Of a stretch of 64,000 nt of DNA, positions 28,801-36,921 are shown in pieces. A program made the position numbers and the translations under genes. Within the stretch, counting starts at the first letter, position 1. Each line of letters begins with the position of its first letter. The notes below the pieces were generated by a model that was not told the origin of the DNA, did no database searches, and saw only the letters and a list, made by a program, of their open reading frames with translations. The DNA is from Streptomyces sp. WP-1 (GTDB lineage Bacteria; Actinomycetota; Actinomycetes; Streptomycetales; Streptomycetaceae), in contig NZ_CP123923.1 in the NCBI RefSeq assembly GCF_030450125.1, positions 3,348,001 through 3,412,000 on the forward strand, written 5' to 3'.

Positions 28801-28820
28801 AGTTAGGCATGCCTGACTAC
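28801..28820. promoter_or_regulatory. Iron-box-like palindrome
   Basis: TAGTTAGGCATGCCTGACTA, a 20-bp palindrome with one mismatched pair. The core TTAGGC..GCCT.A resembles the operators of DmdR/IdeR iron regulators in actinobacteria. It sits just upstream of a 50-residue ORF with a strong ribosome site. Confidence 0.5.
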
Positions 28821-28897
28821 GGGCTGGACCCCATGTCATCACGCCCGGGTTGACCGCGCAACATCTTGCCGACGGCCTGTCGGAAAACCGGCCCGGG

Positions 28898-29428
28898 TCA
28901 GGCCGTGAGGGTCTCCAGGCCCGCGTCGGCCCAGCGCGCGCCGAGCCCCGTGAGGATCACGTGCCGCACCTCGTCCGCGGTGTCGCCGACCGCGCGGTGG
29001 ATGACGAGCTGGAGCCGGTCCTCGGTCAGCTCCTCGACCTTGCCCTCGCCCCACTCCACGACGATCACCGAGTCGGACAGCGAGACATCGAGGTCCAGGT
29101 CCTCCATCTCGTCCAGACCGCCGCCGAGCCGGTACGCGTCCACATGCACGAGCGGCGGGCCGTCGACGAGGGACGGATGCACCCGGGCGATCACGAAGGT
29201 CGGCGAGGTGACCGCGCCCCGCACCCCGAGCCCCTCCCCCAGGCCCCGGGTCAGCGTGGTCTTGCCCGCGCCCAGTTCCCCGGAGAGCATCACCAGGTCC
29301 CCGGCGCGCAGCAGCTTGGCGAGGCGCCGGCCCAGCTCGCGCATCTGCTCGGGCGAGGTGATCGTCAGCCGGGTCCCGGCCGGGTCGTGCTCAGCGGGGT
29401 CGTACGGTGCTGCTGCTGGACGTTCCAT
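28898..29428 (-). CDS. tsaE: tRNA t6A biosynthesis ATPase TsaE
   Basis: A 176-residue P-loop ATPase that supports the TsaB-TsaD cycle. Walker A is GELGAGKTT; SPTFVIARVH, HVDAYRLG and VVEWGEG follow. ATG 29428 lies inside the end of the upstream hydrolase gene (38-base overlap), suggesting coupled translation. Separated from tsaB/D by about 1.4 kb. Confidence 0.95.
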   Translation of the reverse strand: MERPAAAPYDPAEHDPAGTRLTITSPEQMRELGRRLAKLLRAGDLVMLSGELGAGKTTLTRGLGEGLGVRGAVTSPTFVIARVHPSLVDGPPLVHVDAYRLGGGLDEMEDLDLDVSLSDSVIVVEWGEGKVEELTEDRLQLVIHRAVGDTADEVRHVILTGLGARWADAGLETLTA

Positions 29429-30629
29429 AGGAACTTACGGTAGCCGCTGCGGGCACCGCCCCCGCGCGGGTGAGCAGATCGGCGAGGCGGTCTATCACCA
29501 CCTCCGGGTGCTCCAGCATCACCAGATGCCCGGCGTCCGGCACCAGCACCAGCTCGGCGTCGGGCAGCTCGTCGGCTATGGCCTCGCTGTGCGCGCTCGG
29601 CGTCACCAGGTCCTGCACACCCGCCAGCACCAGCACCGGCATCTGCCGGAAGCAGGCCAGCGCGGCCGTCTTGTCGTGGTCGGTGAAGGCCGGATAGAAC
29701 TCGGCGACGACATCGATCGGCGTGGACTCGATCATCCGCTCGGCGAACCGCTCCACCGCCGGGTCGATGTCCCGCCCGGCGAACGAGTACCGCTTGATGA
29801 TCCCGGCGAACAGCTCCGCCGTCGCCCGGCGCCCCTTCTCCACCAGCTCCGCCTGCTGCCCGAGCGCCCTGAGCACCCCCGGCAGGATCCGGCGTATCGC
29901 GTTGACACCGGCCACCGGCAGCCCGAAGTTCACCTCGCCGAGCCGCCCCGGGGACGTGCCCACGAACGCGGTGGCGACCACCCGCTCCGCGATCAGCTCC
30001 GGGTACTGCGCGGCGAGCGCCATCACGGTCATCCCGCCCATCGAGTGCCCGACCAGCACGATCGGCCCCTCGGGCACGGCCGCGTCGATGACGGCCTTCA
30101 GATCGCGGCCGAGCTGGTCGATGGTCAGCGGCTCACGGTCCCGGCTCTGCGCCACGCCCCGCCCGGAGCGGCCGTGGCTGCGCTGGTCCCAGTGCACCGT
30201 GCGCACGACCCCGCGCAGGGCCGCCCGCTGGAAGTGCCAGGAGTCCTGGTTGAGGCAGTAGCCGTGGCAGAAGACGACCGTGGCCGGGGCGGGCGCCTTG
30301 CGGCCGAAGAGCCTGCGCCGGCGCGCCGAGGGCGCGGCGTCCGCGTCCGGCTCCACCTCGTCGACCTCGTAGTACAGCTCGGTGCCGTCGTCGGCGTACG
30401 CCTTGCCCGGGGTGCCGCGCAGGGTGCCGTAGGGCCCCGCGGAGTCCAGGGCGAGACGCGCCTTGCGGCGCACCGCGCGGCCCACCGTCATCCGCTCGAC
30501 GGCGACACCGGCCGCCGCGCCCGCGGCGAGGACGCCTATCGCGGCACCGGCGATACCGGTCGCCCTGCGCCAGTTCCCGGCCGCCGAGGCGACGGCGTCC
30601 GTCACGGTCTCCGCCCTGCTGTCGCTCAC
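29391..30629 (-). CDS. Alpha/beta hydrolase
   Basis: A 412-residue protein. A short N-terminal hydrophobic segment (GIAGAAIGVLAAGAAAGVAV) is followed by an alpha/beta-hydrolase domain. Oxyanion region VFCHGYCLNQDSW, nucleophile elbow VGHSMGGMT and the catalytic His in VPDAGHLVMLEHP are visible. The substrate is unknown. The gene lies between alr and tsaE, an order also found in other actinobacteria. GTG 30629 has AGGAGG upstream. Confidence 0.92.
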   Translation of the reverse strand: MSDSRAETVTDAVASAAGNWRRATGIAGAAIGVLAAGAAAGVAVERMTVGRAVRRKARLALDSAGPYGTLRGTPGKAYADDGTELYYEVDEVEPDADAAPSARRRRLFGRKAPAPATVVFCHGYCLNQDSWHFQRAALRGVVRTVHWDQRSHGRSGRGVAQSRDREPLTIDQLGRDLKAVIDAAVPEGPIVLVGHSMGGMTVMALAAQYPELIAERVVATAFVGTSPGRLGEVNFGLPVAGVNAIRRILPGVLRALGQQAELVEKGRRATAELFAGIIKRYSFAGRDIDPAVERFAERMIESTPIDVVAEFYPAFTDHDKTAALACFRQMPVLVLAGVQDLVTPSAHSEAIADELPDAELVLVPDAGHLVMLEHPEVVIDRLADLLTRAGAVPAAATVSSYGTSSSSTVRPR

Positions 30630-30785
30630 GTGCCGCTCCTCCTCGCCGTCGTACCGACTCGCCCTGCCGACTCGCCGTGCCGATGTGCCGTACCGATGTT
30701 CGCCGAGACGGGTGCGACCAGGTGTGCGAATGTGACGGTTGTTACACGTGACGTGGGCAGCCGGTCGCAGCCGTCCTCGGACGGG

Positions 30786-31964
30786 TCACCCCCGCACGTC
30801 CTCGTCGACGTCATCGGCATAGACGCGCGGCACCCGGGATCCGATGCGCGTGACGATCTCGTACACGATCGTGCCGCAGGCCGTCGCCCAGTCCTCGGCG
30901 GTGGGCTCGCCCCGGTCGCCGGGGCCGAAGAGCACGGCCTCGGCGCCGACGGGCGGTTCGTCGCCGCCGAGGTCCACCACGAACTGGTCCATGGCGACCC
31001 GCCCGGCGGCCGTCCGCCACTTGCCGTCGACCAGCACGGGCCCGGCTCCGGAGGCGTGCCGCGGGACGCCGTCGCCGTAGCCGAGCGGCACCAGGCCGAG
31101 CGTGGTGTCGCCGGGGGTGACGTAGTGGTGGCCGTAACTGACCCCGTGTCCGCCCGGCACCCGCTTGACCAGGGCCAGCGAGGCGCTGAGCGTCATCACC
31201 GGGCGCAGTCCGAAGTCCGCCGGGGTGCCGACCTCGGGGCTGGGCGACAGGCCGTACATGGCGATACCGGGGCGGACCAGGTCGAAGTGGGTCTCCGGAA
31301 GGGTGAGCGTGGCGGGCGAGTTGGCGATGTGCCGCACCTCGGGGCGCACCCCCTGCTCCTCGGCGTACGCCACCATCTCGCGGAAGCGGGTGAGCTGGGC
31401 GCCGATGGAGGGGTGGCCGGGCTCGTCGGCGCAGGCGAAGTGCGACCACAGTCCGGTGACCCGGACCAGTCCCTCGGCCTCGGCGCGCAGCGCGGCGGCG
31501 ACCAGCTCCTCCCAGTCGGCCCCGGGCTGGCAGCCGTTGCGGCCGAGCCCGGTGTCGGCCTTGAGCTGGACGCGCGCGGTCCGTCCGGCGGCGCGGGCCG
31601 CCCCGGCGACCTCGCGCAGCGCCCACATCCCGCTGAGGGACACGTCGATGTCGGCCTCGATCGCCTGCCGCCAGGGCCCGCCGGGCACCCACAGCCAGCA
31701 CAGGACACGCTGGGTCAGCCCGGCCGCGCGCAGCGCGAGGGCCTCCTCGGGCGTGGCGGTGCCGATCCAGGTGGCCCCGGCCTCGACGGCGGCGCGGGCG
31801 CAGCGCAGCGCGCCGTGGCCGTATCCGTCGGCCTTGACGACGGCCATCACGGCCGCGTCCCCCACGCGGGCGCGCAGGGTGCGCACATTGGCGCGCAGCG
31901 CGCCCAGATCGATCTCGGCACGGGCGCGCAGGGGGGCGGTCGGCACAGCTGCAGTCTCAGTCAT
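30786..31964 (-). CDS. alr: Alanine racemase
   Basis: A 392-residue PLP enzyme that makes D-alanine for peptidoglycan. The PLP lysine is Lys44 (VVKADGYGHG), and the catalytic Tyr of the other subunit lies in GVSYGHHYVTP. RPGIAMYGLSPSP and LGYGDGVPR are conserved. It is the target of D-cycloserine. A 156-base gap precedes the hydrolase gene downstream. Confidence 0.98.
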   Translation of the reverse strand: MTETAAVPTAPLRARAEIDLGALRANVRTLRARVGDAAVMAVVKADGYGHGALRCARAAVEAGATWIGTATPEEALALRAAGLTQRVLCWLWVPGGPWRQAIEADIDVSLSGMWALREVAGAARAAGRTARVQLKADTGLGRNGCQPGADWEELVAAALRAEAEGLVRVTGLWSHFACADEPGHPSIGAQLTRFREMVAYAEEQGVRPEVRHIANSPATLTLPETHFDLVRPGIAMYGLSPSPEVGTPADFGLRPVMTLSASLALVKRVPGGHGVSYGHHYVTPGDTTLGLVPLGYGDGVPRHASGAGPVLVDGKWRTAAGRVAMDQFVVDLGGDEPPVGAEAVLFGPGDRGEPTAEDWATACGTIVYEIVTRIGSRVPRVYADDVDEDVRG

Positions 31965-32099
31965 GGCGCCCCCAGTCTCTCAGAGCGCGCCACCGGCCCC
32001 CGGCGCGGTGCCGGGACCGGGCGGGCCGTGGGCGCCGAAGGGCACCAACTCCGGGACGCGTGAGCCGACATCGAACGGGCGCGGCGGCGCGGCCCTCCT

Positions 32100-32167
32100 C
32101 GTGCGCCCAGCCGCCCGCCCCCTCGGTCCAGCACGTGCGCCCAGCCGCCCGCCCCTTCAGTCCAGTA
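32100..32167. repeat. 34-bp tandem repeat spanning the nnr stop codon
   Basis: Two copies (32100-32133 and 32134-32167) differing at four positions, beginning CGTGCGCCCAGCCGCCCGCC. The second copy contains the nnr stop codon. The 190-base gap to alr holds nothing else recognisable. Confidence 0.8.
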
Positions 32168-33587
32168 CGTCCCGCCATGCCTGAGGCACGCACTCCGCCA
32201 CGTCGTGCGCACCGGCCGGCGCGCCCTGCGCCGCGAACCGGCCCGCGAGGCCGTGCAGATACGCGGCGACGCTGCCCGCGTCCAGGGCGGACAGGCCCGC
32301 GGCCAGCAGCGAGCCGCCGAGGCCGGACAGCACGTCGCCGCTGCCCGCGGTGGCCAGCCAGGGGGTGCCGGTGGCGTTCACCCGGACCGCGCCGCCCGCC
32401 GCGTCCGCGACCAGCGTGGTGGAGCCCTTGAGCAGCACCGTCGCCCGGTACACCGCGGCCAGTTCACGCACCGCGGCCAGCCGGGCGCCCTCGACCTCCT
32501 CGCGCGCCACGCCGAGCAGGGCCGCGGCCTCGCCCGCGTGCGGTGTCATCAGGGTGGGCGCGGTACGCCCCCGTACGGCGTCCCGGTCGGCGAGCCGCAG
32601 CCCGTCCGCGTCCAGCAGCACCGGCACCTCTGCGGCCAGCACCTCGGCGACGGTCGCCGCGTCGTCGCCCGCGCCGGGACCGGTGACCCAGGCCTGCACG
32701 CGGCCCGCCTCGGCCGGGCCCCGGTCGGAGACCAGGGTCTCGGGGAAGCGGGCGATGACCGCGTCCGCGGCCGGGCCGACGTAGCGCACCGCCCCCGCGC
32801 CGCCGCGCAGCGCCCCGGAGACGGCGAGCACCGCGGCGCCCGGGTAGCGCCCGGAGCCGGCCGCGACGCCGACCACGCCCCGCCGGTACTTGTCGCTCTC
32901 GGCGGCCGGGTGCGGCAGCAGGCGCTCCACGTCCGCGTGTTGCAGCGCCTCCAGCTCGGGCTCGGCGGGCAGTTCGAGGCCGATGTCGACCAGCCGTACG
33001 ACCCCGGTGTACTCCCGCGCCGGGTCCACCAGCAGTCCGGGCTTGTACGTGCCGAAGGTGACGGTGAGGTCGGCCCGTACGGCCGCGCCCCGCACCTCCC
33101 CGCTGTCCGCCTCGATCCCGCTGGGCAGGTCCACCGCGACCACCGCGGCCCGGGTCCGCTCGACGGCCGCCACCAGCCGCTCGGCGTCGGGCCGCAGCCC
33201 GCCCTTGCCGCCGATCCCGACGATGCCGTCCACCACGAGGTCGGCCCGCCCGATCGCCTCGCCGGCCGCCTCGGGTACGACGCTCACGCCCCCGGCCCGC
33301 CGCAGCGCTGCCAGCCCCTGGGCGTGCGCCCGCTCGGGCGACAGGAGCACGGCCGTCACTCCGGCCCCCCGTCGCGCCAGCCGGGCACCGGCGTACAGGG
33401 CGTCGCCGCCGTTGTCACCGCTGCCGACGAGCAGGACCACCCGGCTGCCGTACACCCGGCCCAGCAGTTCGGCGCAGGCGGCGCTCAGTCCGGCGGCCGC
33501 CCGCTGCATCAGCGCCCCCTCGGGCAGCCGCGCCATCAGGGCCCGCTCGGCCGCCCGCACCGTCTCCACGCTGTACGCACTCCGCAT
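32157..33587 (-). CDS. nnr: Bifunctional NAD(P)H-hydrate repair enzyme
   Basis: A 476-residue fusion. The N-terminal YjeF domain (about 1-210) is the NAD(P)HX epimerase (VVLLVGSGDNGGDALYAG, VDLPSGIEADSG). The C-terminal ribokinase-like domain is the ADP/ATP-dependent dehydratase (TPHAGEAAALLG, NATGTPWLATAGSGDVLSG). It restores damaged NAD(P)H hydrates. ATG 33587 gives the expected MRSAYSVETVRAAE start; the frame is open further upstream but overlaps acpS. Confidence 0.96.
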   Translation of the reverse strand: MRSAYSVETVRAAERALMARLPEGALMQRAAAGLSAACAELLGRVYGSRVVLLVGSGDNGGDALYAGARLARRGAGVTAVLLSPERAHAQGLAALRRAGGVSVVPEAAGEAIGRADLVVDGIVGIGGKGGLRPDAERLVAAVERTRAAVVAVDLPSGIEADSGEVRGAAVRADLTVTFGTYKPGLLVDPAREYTGVVRLVDIGLELPAEPELEALQHADVERLLPHPAAESDKYRRGVVGVAAGSGRYPGAAVLAVSGALRGGAGAVRYVGPAADAVIARFPETLVSDRGPAEAGRVQAWVTGPGAGDDAATVAEVLAAEVPVLLDADGLRLADRDAVRGRTAPTLMTPHAGEAAALLGVAREEVEGARLAAVRELAAVYRATVLLKGSTTLVADAAGGAVRVNATGTPWLATAGSGDVLSGLGGSLLAAGLSALDAGSVAAYLHGLAGRFAAQGAPAGAHDVAECVPQAWRDVLD

Positions 33588-33636
33588 GGCTCCGAGTCTG
33601 CCCCGTAACCCCCACCGCCCACACCCGCCGGGCCGG

Positions 33637-34008
33637 TCAGCCCTCGGCGACCACCACGGCCGAGGCGACGCCCGCGTCATGGCTGAGGGAGAGGTGCCAG
33701 GACCGCACCCCCAGCTCGGCGGCGCGCGCGGCGACCGTGCCCCGCACCCGCAGCCGTGGCCGCCCGCTGTCCTCGACGTACACCTCGGCGTCCGTCCACA
33801 GCAGTCCCGGCGGTGCCCCGAGCGCCTTGGCCAGCGCCTCCTTCGCCGCGAACCGGGCCGCCAGCGAGGCGACACCGCGCCGCTCCCCGCTGGGCAGCAG
33901 CAACTCCGCTTCCACGAACAGCCGGTCGGCCAGCTGCGGGGTCCGCTCCAGGGACGCCCGGAAGCGGTCGATCTCCGCCACGTCGATCCCGACTCCGATG
34001 ATGCTCAT
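33637..34008 (-). CDS. acpS: Holo-[acyl-carrier-protein] synthase
   Basis: A 123-residue phosphopantetheinyl transferase that loads ACPs from CoA. Mg-binding [12 protein letters not shown] and catalytic [15 protein letters not shown] are intact, and [12 protein letters not shown] closes the fold. ATG 34008 gives MSIIGVGID. It lies 49 bases upstream of nnr and is divergent from an SDR gene. Confidence 0.96.
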   Translation of the reverse strand: MSIIGVGIDVAEIDRFRASLERTPQLADRLFVEAELLLPSGERRGVASLAARFAAKEALAKALGAPPGLLWTDAEVYVEDSGRPRLRVRGTVAARAAELGVRSWHLSLSHDAGVASAVVVAEG

Positions 34009-34060
34009 GGGCAGCACCCTAGGCGGGAGGCGGCGCCCGCATCCCCTCTACGCTTCCGGC

Positions 34061-34852
34061 ATGACGAGCGCCACGCCCCGACAGACCTACCTCGCCGACC
34101 TGTTCTCGCTGGACGGCCGGGTCGCCGTGGTGACCGGGGGCAGTTCCGGCATCGGCCGGGCCGTCGCCGGGGCGCTGGCGCGGGCCGGGGCGAGCGTGGT
34201 GGTCGTGGCCCGGGGCGAGGAGCAACGGGCGGCCACCGTCGAAGAGTTGACGACGCTGGGGTGCCGGGCGGCCGGGGTCGCCGGGGACCTCGCCAGCCGG
34301 GCGGGCGTCCGGGCGGCTGCCGAGGCGGCGGCGGAGGTGTTCGGGGAGCCGGACATCCTGGTGAACTCCGCCGGGATCAATCTGCGGCCCCCGATGGGCG
34401 AACTGGGCGAGGACGTCTGGGACGCCACCATGGCCGTGAACCTGGAGGCGCCCTTCCTGCTGGGGCAGCGGTTCGGACCCGGCATGGCGGAGCGCGGCTT
34501 CGGCCGGATCATCCACATCAGCTCCCAGCAGGCGCACCGGGCCTTCGTGAGCAGCGGCGCGTACGGCGTCTCCAAGGGCGCGCTGGAGTCGCTCGCCCGC
34601 TCGCAGGCGGAGGCGTGGTCGCCCTACGGGGTCACCTGCAACACCCTGGTGCCGGGCTTCGTGACGACCCCGCTCAACGCGCGGCTGTCCGCCGACCCCG
34701 AGAAGGTCGCGGCACTGGCCGCGCGCACCCTGACCGGGCGCAACGGCCTCGCCGAGGACTTCGCGGGCGCCGCCGTCTTCCTCGCGAGCCGCGCCTCCGC
34801 CTACGTCACGGGCCAGTCGATCCACGTCGACGGAGGCTTCTCGGTCCACTAG
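34061..34852 (+). CDS. SDR-family oxidoreductase
   Basis: A 263-residue classical SDR with VVTGGSSGIGRAV, NSAGIN, the Ser of HISSQQAH and YGVSK. The C-terminus VDGGFSVH is typical of gluconate- or 3-ketoacyl-reductase-like members. The ATG has no ribosome site and follows TACGCT by 6 bases, so it may be translated leaderless. Substrate unknown. Confidence 0.92.
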   Translation: MTSATPRQTYLADLFSLDGRVAVVTGGSSGIGRAVAGALARAGASVVVVARGEEQRAATVEELTTLGCRAAGVAGDLASRAGVRAAAEAAAEVFGEPDILVNSAGINLRPPMGELGEDVWDATMAVNLEAPFLLGQRFGPGMAERGFGRIIHISSQQAHRAFVSSGAYGVSKGALESLARSQAEAWSPYGVTCNTLVPGFVTTPLNARLSADPEKVAALAARTLTGRNGLAEDFAGAAVFLASRASAYVTGQSIHVDGGFSVH

Positions 34853-34877
34853 GACAGGGGCGCCCGGGGCAGGGGCG

Positions 34878-36725
34878 TCATTCCACGGTCACCGACTTCG
34901 CCAGGTTCCGCGGCTGGTCCACCTCGTTGCCCCGGGCCGCGGCCAGCTCGCAGGCGAAGACCTGGAGCGGCACCGTGGCCACCACCGGCTGGAGCAGGGT
35001 CGGCGTGACCGGGATGCGGATCAGGTGGTCGGCGTACGGGACGACCGCCTCGTCGCCCTCCTCCGCGATCACGATGGTGCGCGCCCCGCGCGCCCGGATC
35101 TCCTGGATGTTGGAGACGATCTTGTCGTGCAGCAGGGACCGGCCGCGCGGCGACGGTACGACGACCACCACCGGCATGTCCTCCTCGACCAGCGCGATCG
35201 GCCCGTGCTTCAGCTCGCCCGCCGCGAAGCCCTCGGCGTGCATGTAGGCGAGTTCCTTGAGCTTGAGCGCGCCTTCGAGGGCGACCGGGTAGCCGACGTG
35301 CCGGCCGAGGAAGAGCACCGTGTCCTTGCCGGCCAGGGTGCGCGCCAGCGCCCGTACCGGCTCCATGGTCTCCAGGACACGCTCGACCTCGTCCGAGATC
35401 CTGGACAGGTCCTTGATCACCGCCTGGATCTCGTCGCCCCACTTGGTGCCGCGCACCTGGCACAGGTACAGGGCAACCAGGTAGCAGGCGACCAGCTGGG
35501 TCAGGAACGCCTTGGTGGAGGCGACCGCGACCTCGGGCCCGGCGTGCGTGTACAGCACCGCGTCCGACTCGCGCGGGATCGTGGAGCCGTTGGTGTTGCA
35601 GATGGCCAGCACCTTGGAGCCCTGCTCACGGGCGTGCCGCAGCGCCATCAGGGTGTCCATGGTCTCGCCGGACTGGGAGATCGCGATCACCAGGGAGCGG
35701 CCGCCGAGGATCGGGTCCCGGTAGCGGAACTCGCTGGCCAGCTCCACCTCGCAGGGGATCCGCGTCCAGTGCTCGATGGCGTACTTGGCGATCAGCCCCG
35801 CGTGGAAGGCCGTACCGCAGGCCACGATCACGACCTTGTCGATCTGGCGCAGATCGGCGGGGGTGATCCGCAGCTCGTCCAGGGTGAGCGAGCCGGACGG
35901 GTCGATCCGGCCGAGCAGGGTGTCGGCGACCGCCTTGGGCTGCTCGGCGATCTCCTTGAGCATGAAGTAGTCGTAGCCGTCCTTCTCGGCGGCCGAGGCG
36001 TCCCAGTCCACGTGGTACGAGTGCACCTCGGCGGGCAGGCCGTCGAAGCCGGTCACGGTCACGCCGTCGCGGCGCAGCTCCACCACCTGGTCCTGGCCCA
36101 GCTCGATCGCCGAGCGGGTGTGCGCGATGAACGCGGCGACGTCGGAGGCGAGGAACGCCTCGCCCTCGCCGACGCCGACCACCAGCGGGGAGTTGCGGCG
36201 CGCGCCGACCACCACGTCCGGGGCGTCCGCGTGCACCGCGACCAGCGTGAACGCGCCCTCCAGACGCCGGCACACCAGCCGCATCGCCTCCGCGAGATCG
36301 CCGGTCACCGAGTACTCCTCGGCCAGCAGATGCGCGACGACCTCGGTGTCCGTCTCGGAGTTCAGCTCATGGCCGCGCTCGGCGAGTTCGGCGCGCAGCA
36401 GCGCGAAGTTCTCGATGATGCCGTTGTGGACGACGGCGACCCGGCCCGCGTTGTCCAGGTGCGGGTGCGCGTTGTCGTTCGTGGGGCCGCCATGGGTGGC
36501 CCAGCGCGTGTGTCCGATGCCCGTCGAACCGGCCGGCAGCGGCCGTTCGACCAGTTCCTTCTCCAGGTTGACCAGTTTCCCGGCCTTCTTCGCGGCGGCC
36601 AGACCGCCGTCCGCCAGCAGGGCGACGCCCGCCGAGTCGTACCCCCGGTACTCCAGTCGCTTCAGCCCGGCCATCACGACATCGAGCGCCGACTGCGACC
36701 CTACGTATCCCACGATTCCGCACAT
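34878..36725 (-). CDS. glmS: Glutamine-fructose-6-phosphate aminotransferase
   Basis: A 615-residue enzyme making glucosamine-6-phosphate, the first step toward UDP-GlcNAc. The N-terminal glutaminase begins Met-Cys2-GIVGYVG with the nucleophile Cys. The first SIS domain has SQSGETMDTL and the second contains ELKHGPIALVEED; the tail ends PRNLAKSVTVE. Start fixed by the required Cys2. Convergent with the SDR gene (25-base gap). Confidence 0.98.
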   Translation of the reverse strand: MCGIVGYVGSQSALDVVMAGLKRLEYRGYDSAGVALLADGGLAAAKKAGKLVNLEKELVERPLPAGSTGIGHTRWATHGGPTNDNAHPHLDNAGRVAVVHNGIIENFALLRAELAERGHELNSETDTEVVAHLLAEEYSVTGDLAEAMRLVCRRLEGAFTLVAVHADAPDVVVGARRNSPLVVGVGEGEAFLASDVAAFIAHTRSAIELGQDQVVELRRDGVTVTGFDGLPAEVHSYHVDWDASAAEKDGYDYFMLKEIAEQPKAVADTLLGRIDPSGSLTLDELRITPADLRQIDKVVIVACGTAFHAGLIAKYAIEHWTRIPCEVELASEFRYRDPILGGRSLVIAISQSGETMDTLMALRHAREQGSKVLAICNTNGSTIPRESDAVLYTHAGPEVAVASTKAFLTQLVACYLVALYLCQVRGTKWGDEIQAVIKDLSRISDEVERVLETMEPVRALARTLAGKDTVLFLGRHVGYPVALEGALKLKELAYMHAEGFAAGELKHGPIALVEEDMPVVVVVPSPRGRSLLHDKIVSNIQEIRARGARTIVIAEEGDEAVVPYADHLIRIPVTPTLLQPVVATVPLQVFACELAAARGNEVDQPRNLAKSVTVE

Positions 36726-36921
36726 GTGCCGCAGCCTACGGGCCGATCGGCCGTCAAAAGTGGCGCCGCGTGCCCGATTTCGGAAATCCCGGGCCCGTTC
36801 AGAGCACATCCGTGGCGCGTTCGCGGCGCATCCGGGCCGCGTCCATGCCCCCGCACAACCGTGCGACCGGGTCGGAGGTCTACCGGCTGAACGTCACCAG
36901 CGAACACCGGGAGACACACAG

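Noticed and set aside
27650..28842. Minus-strand frames across the 28-kb gap
   Set aside because: Biased composition (Ser/Pro/Arg), no ribosome sites and partial overlap with the real plus-strand gene.
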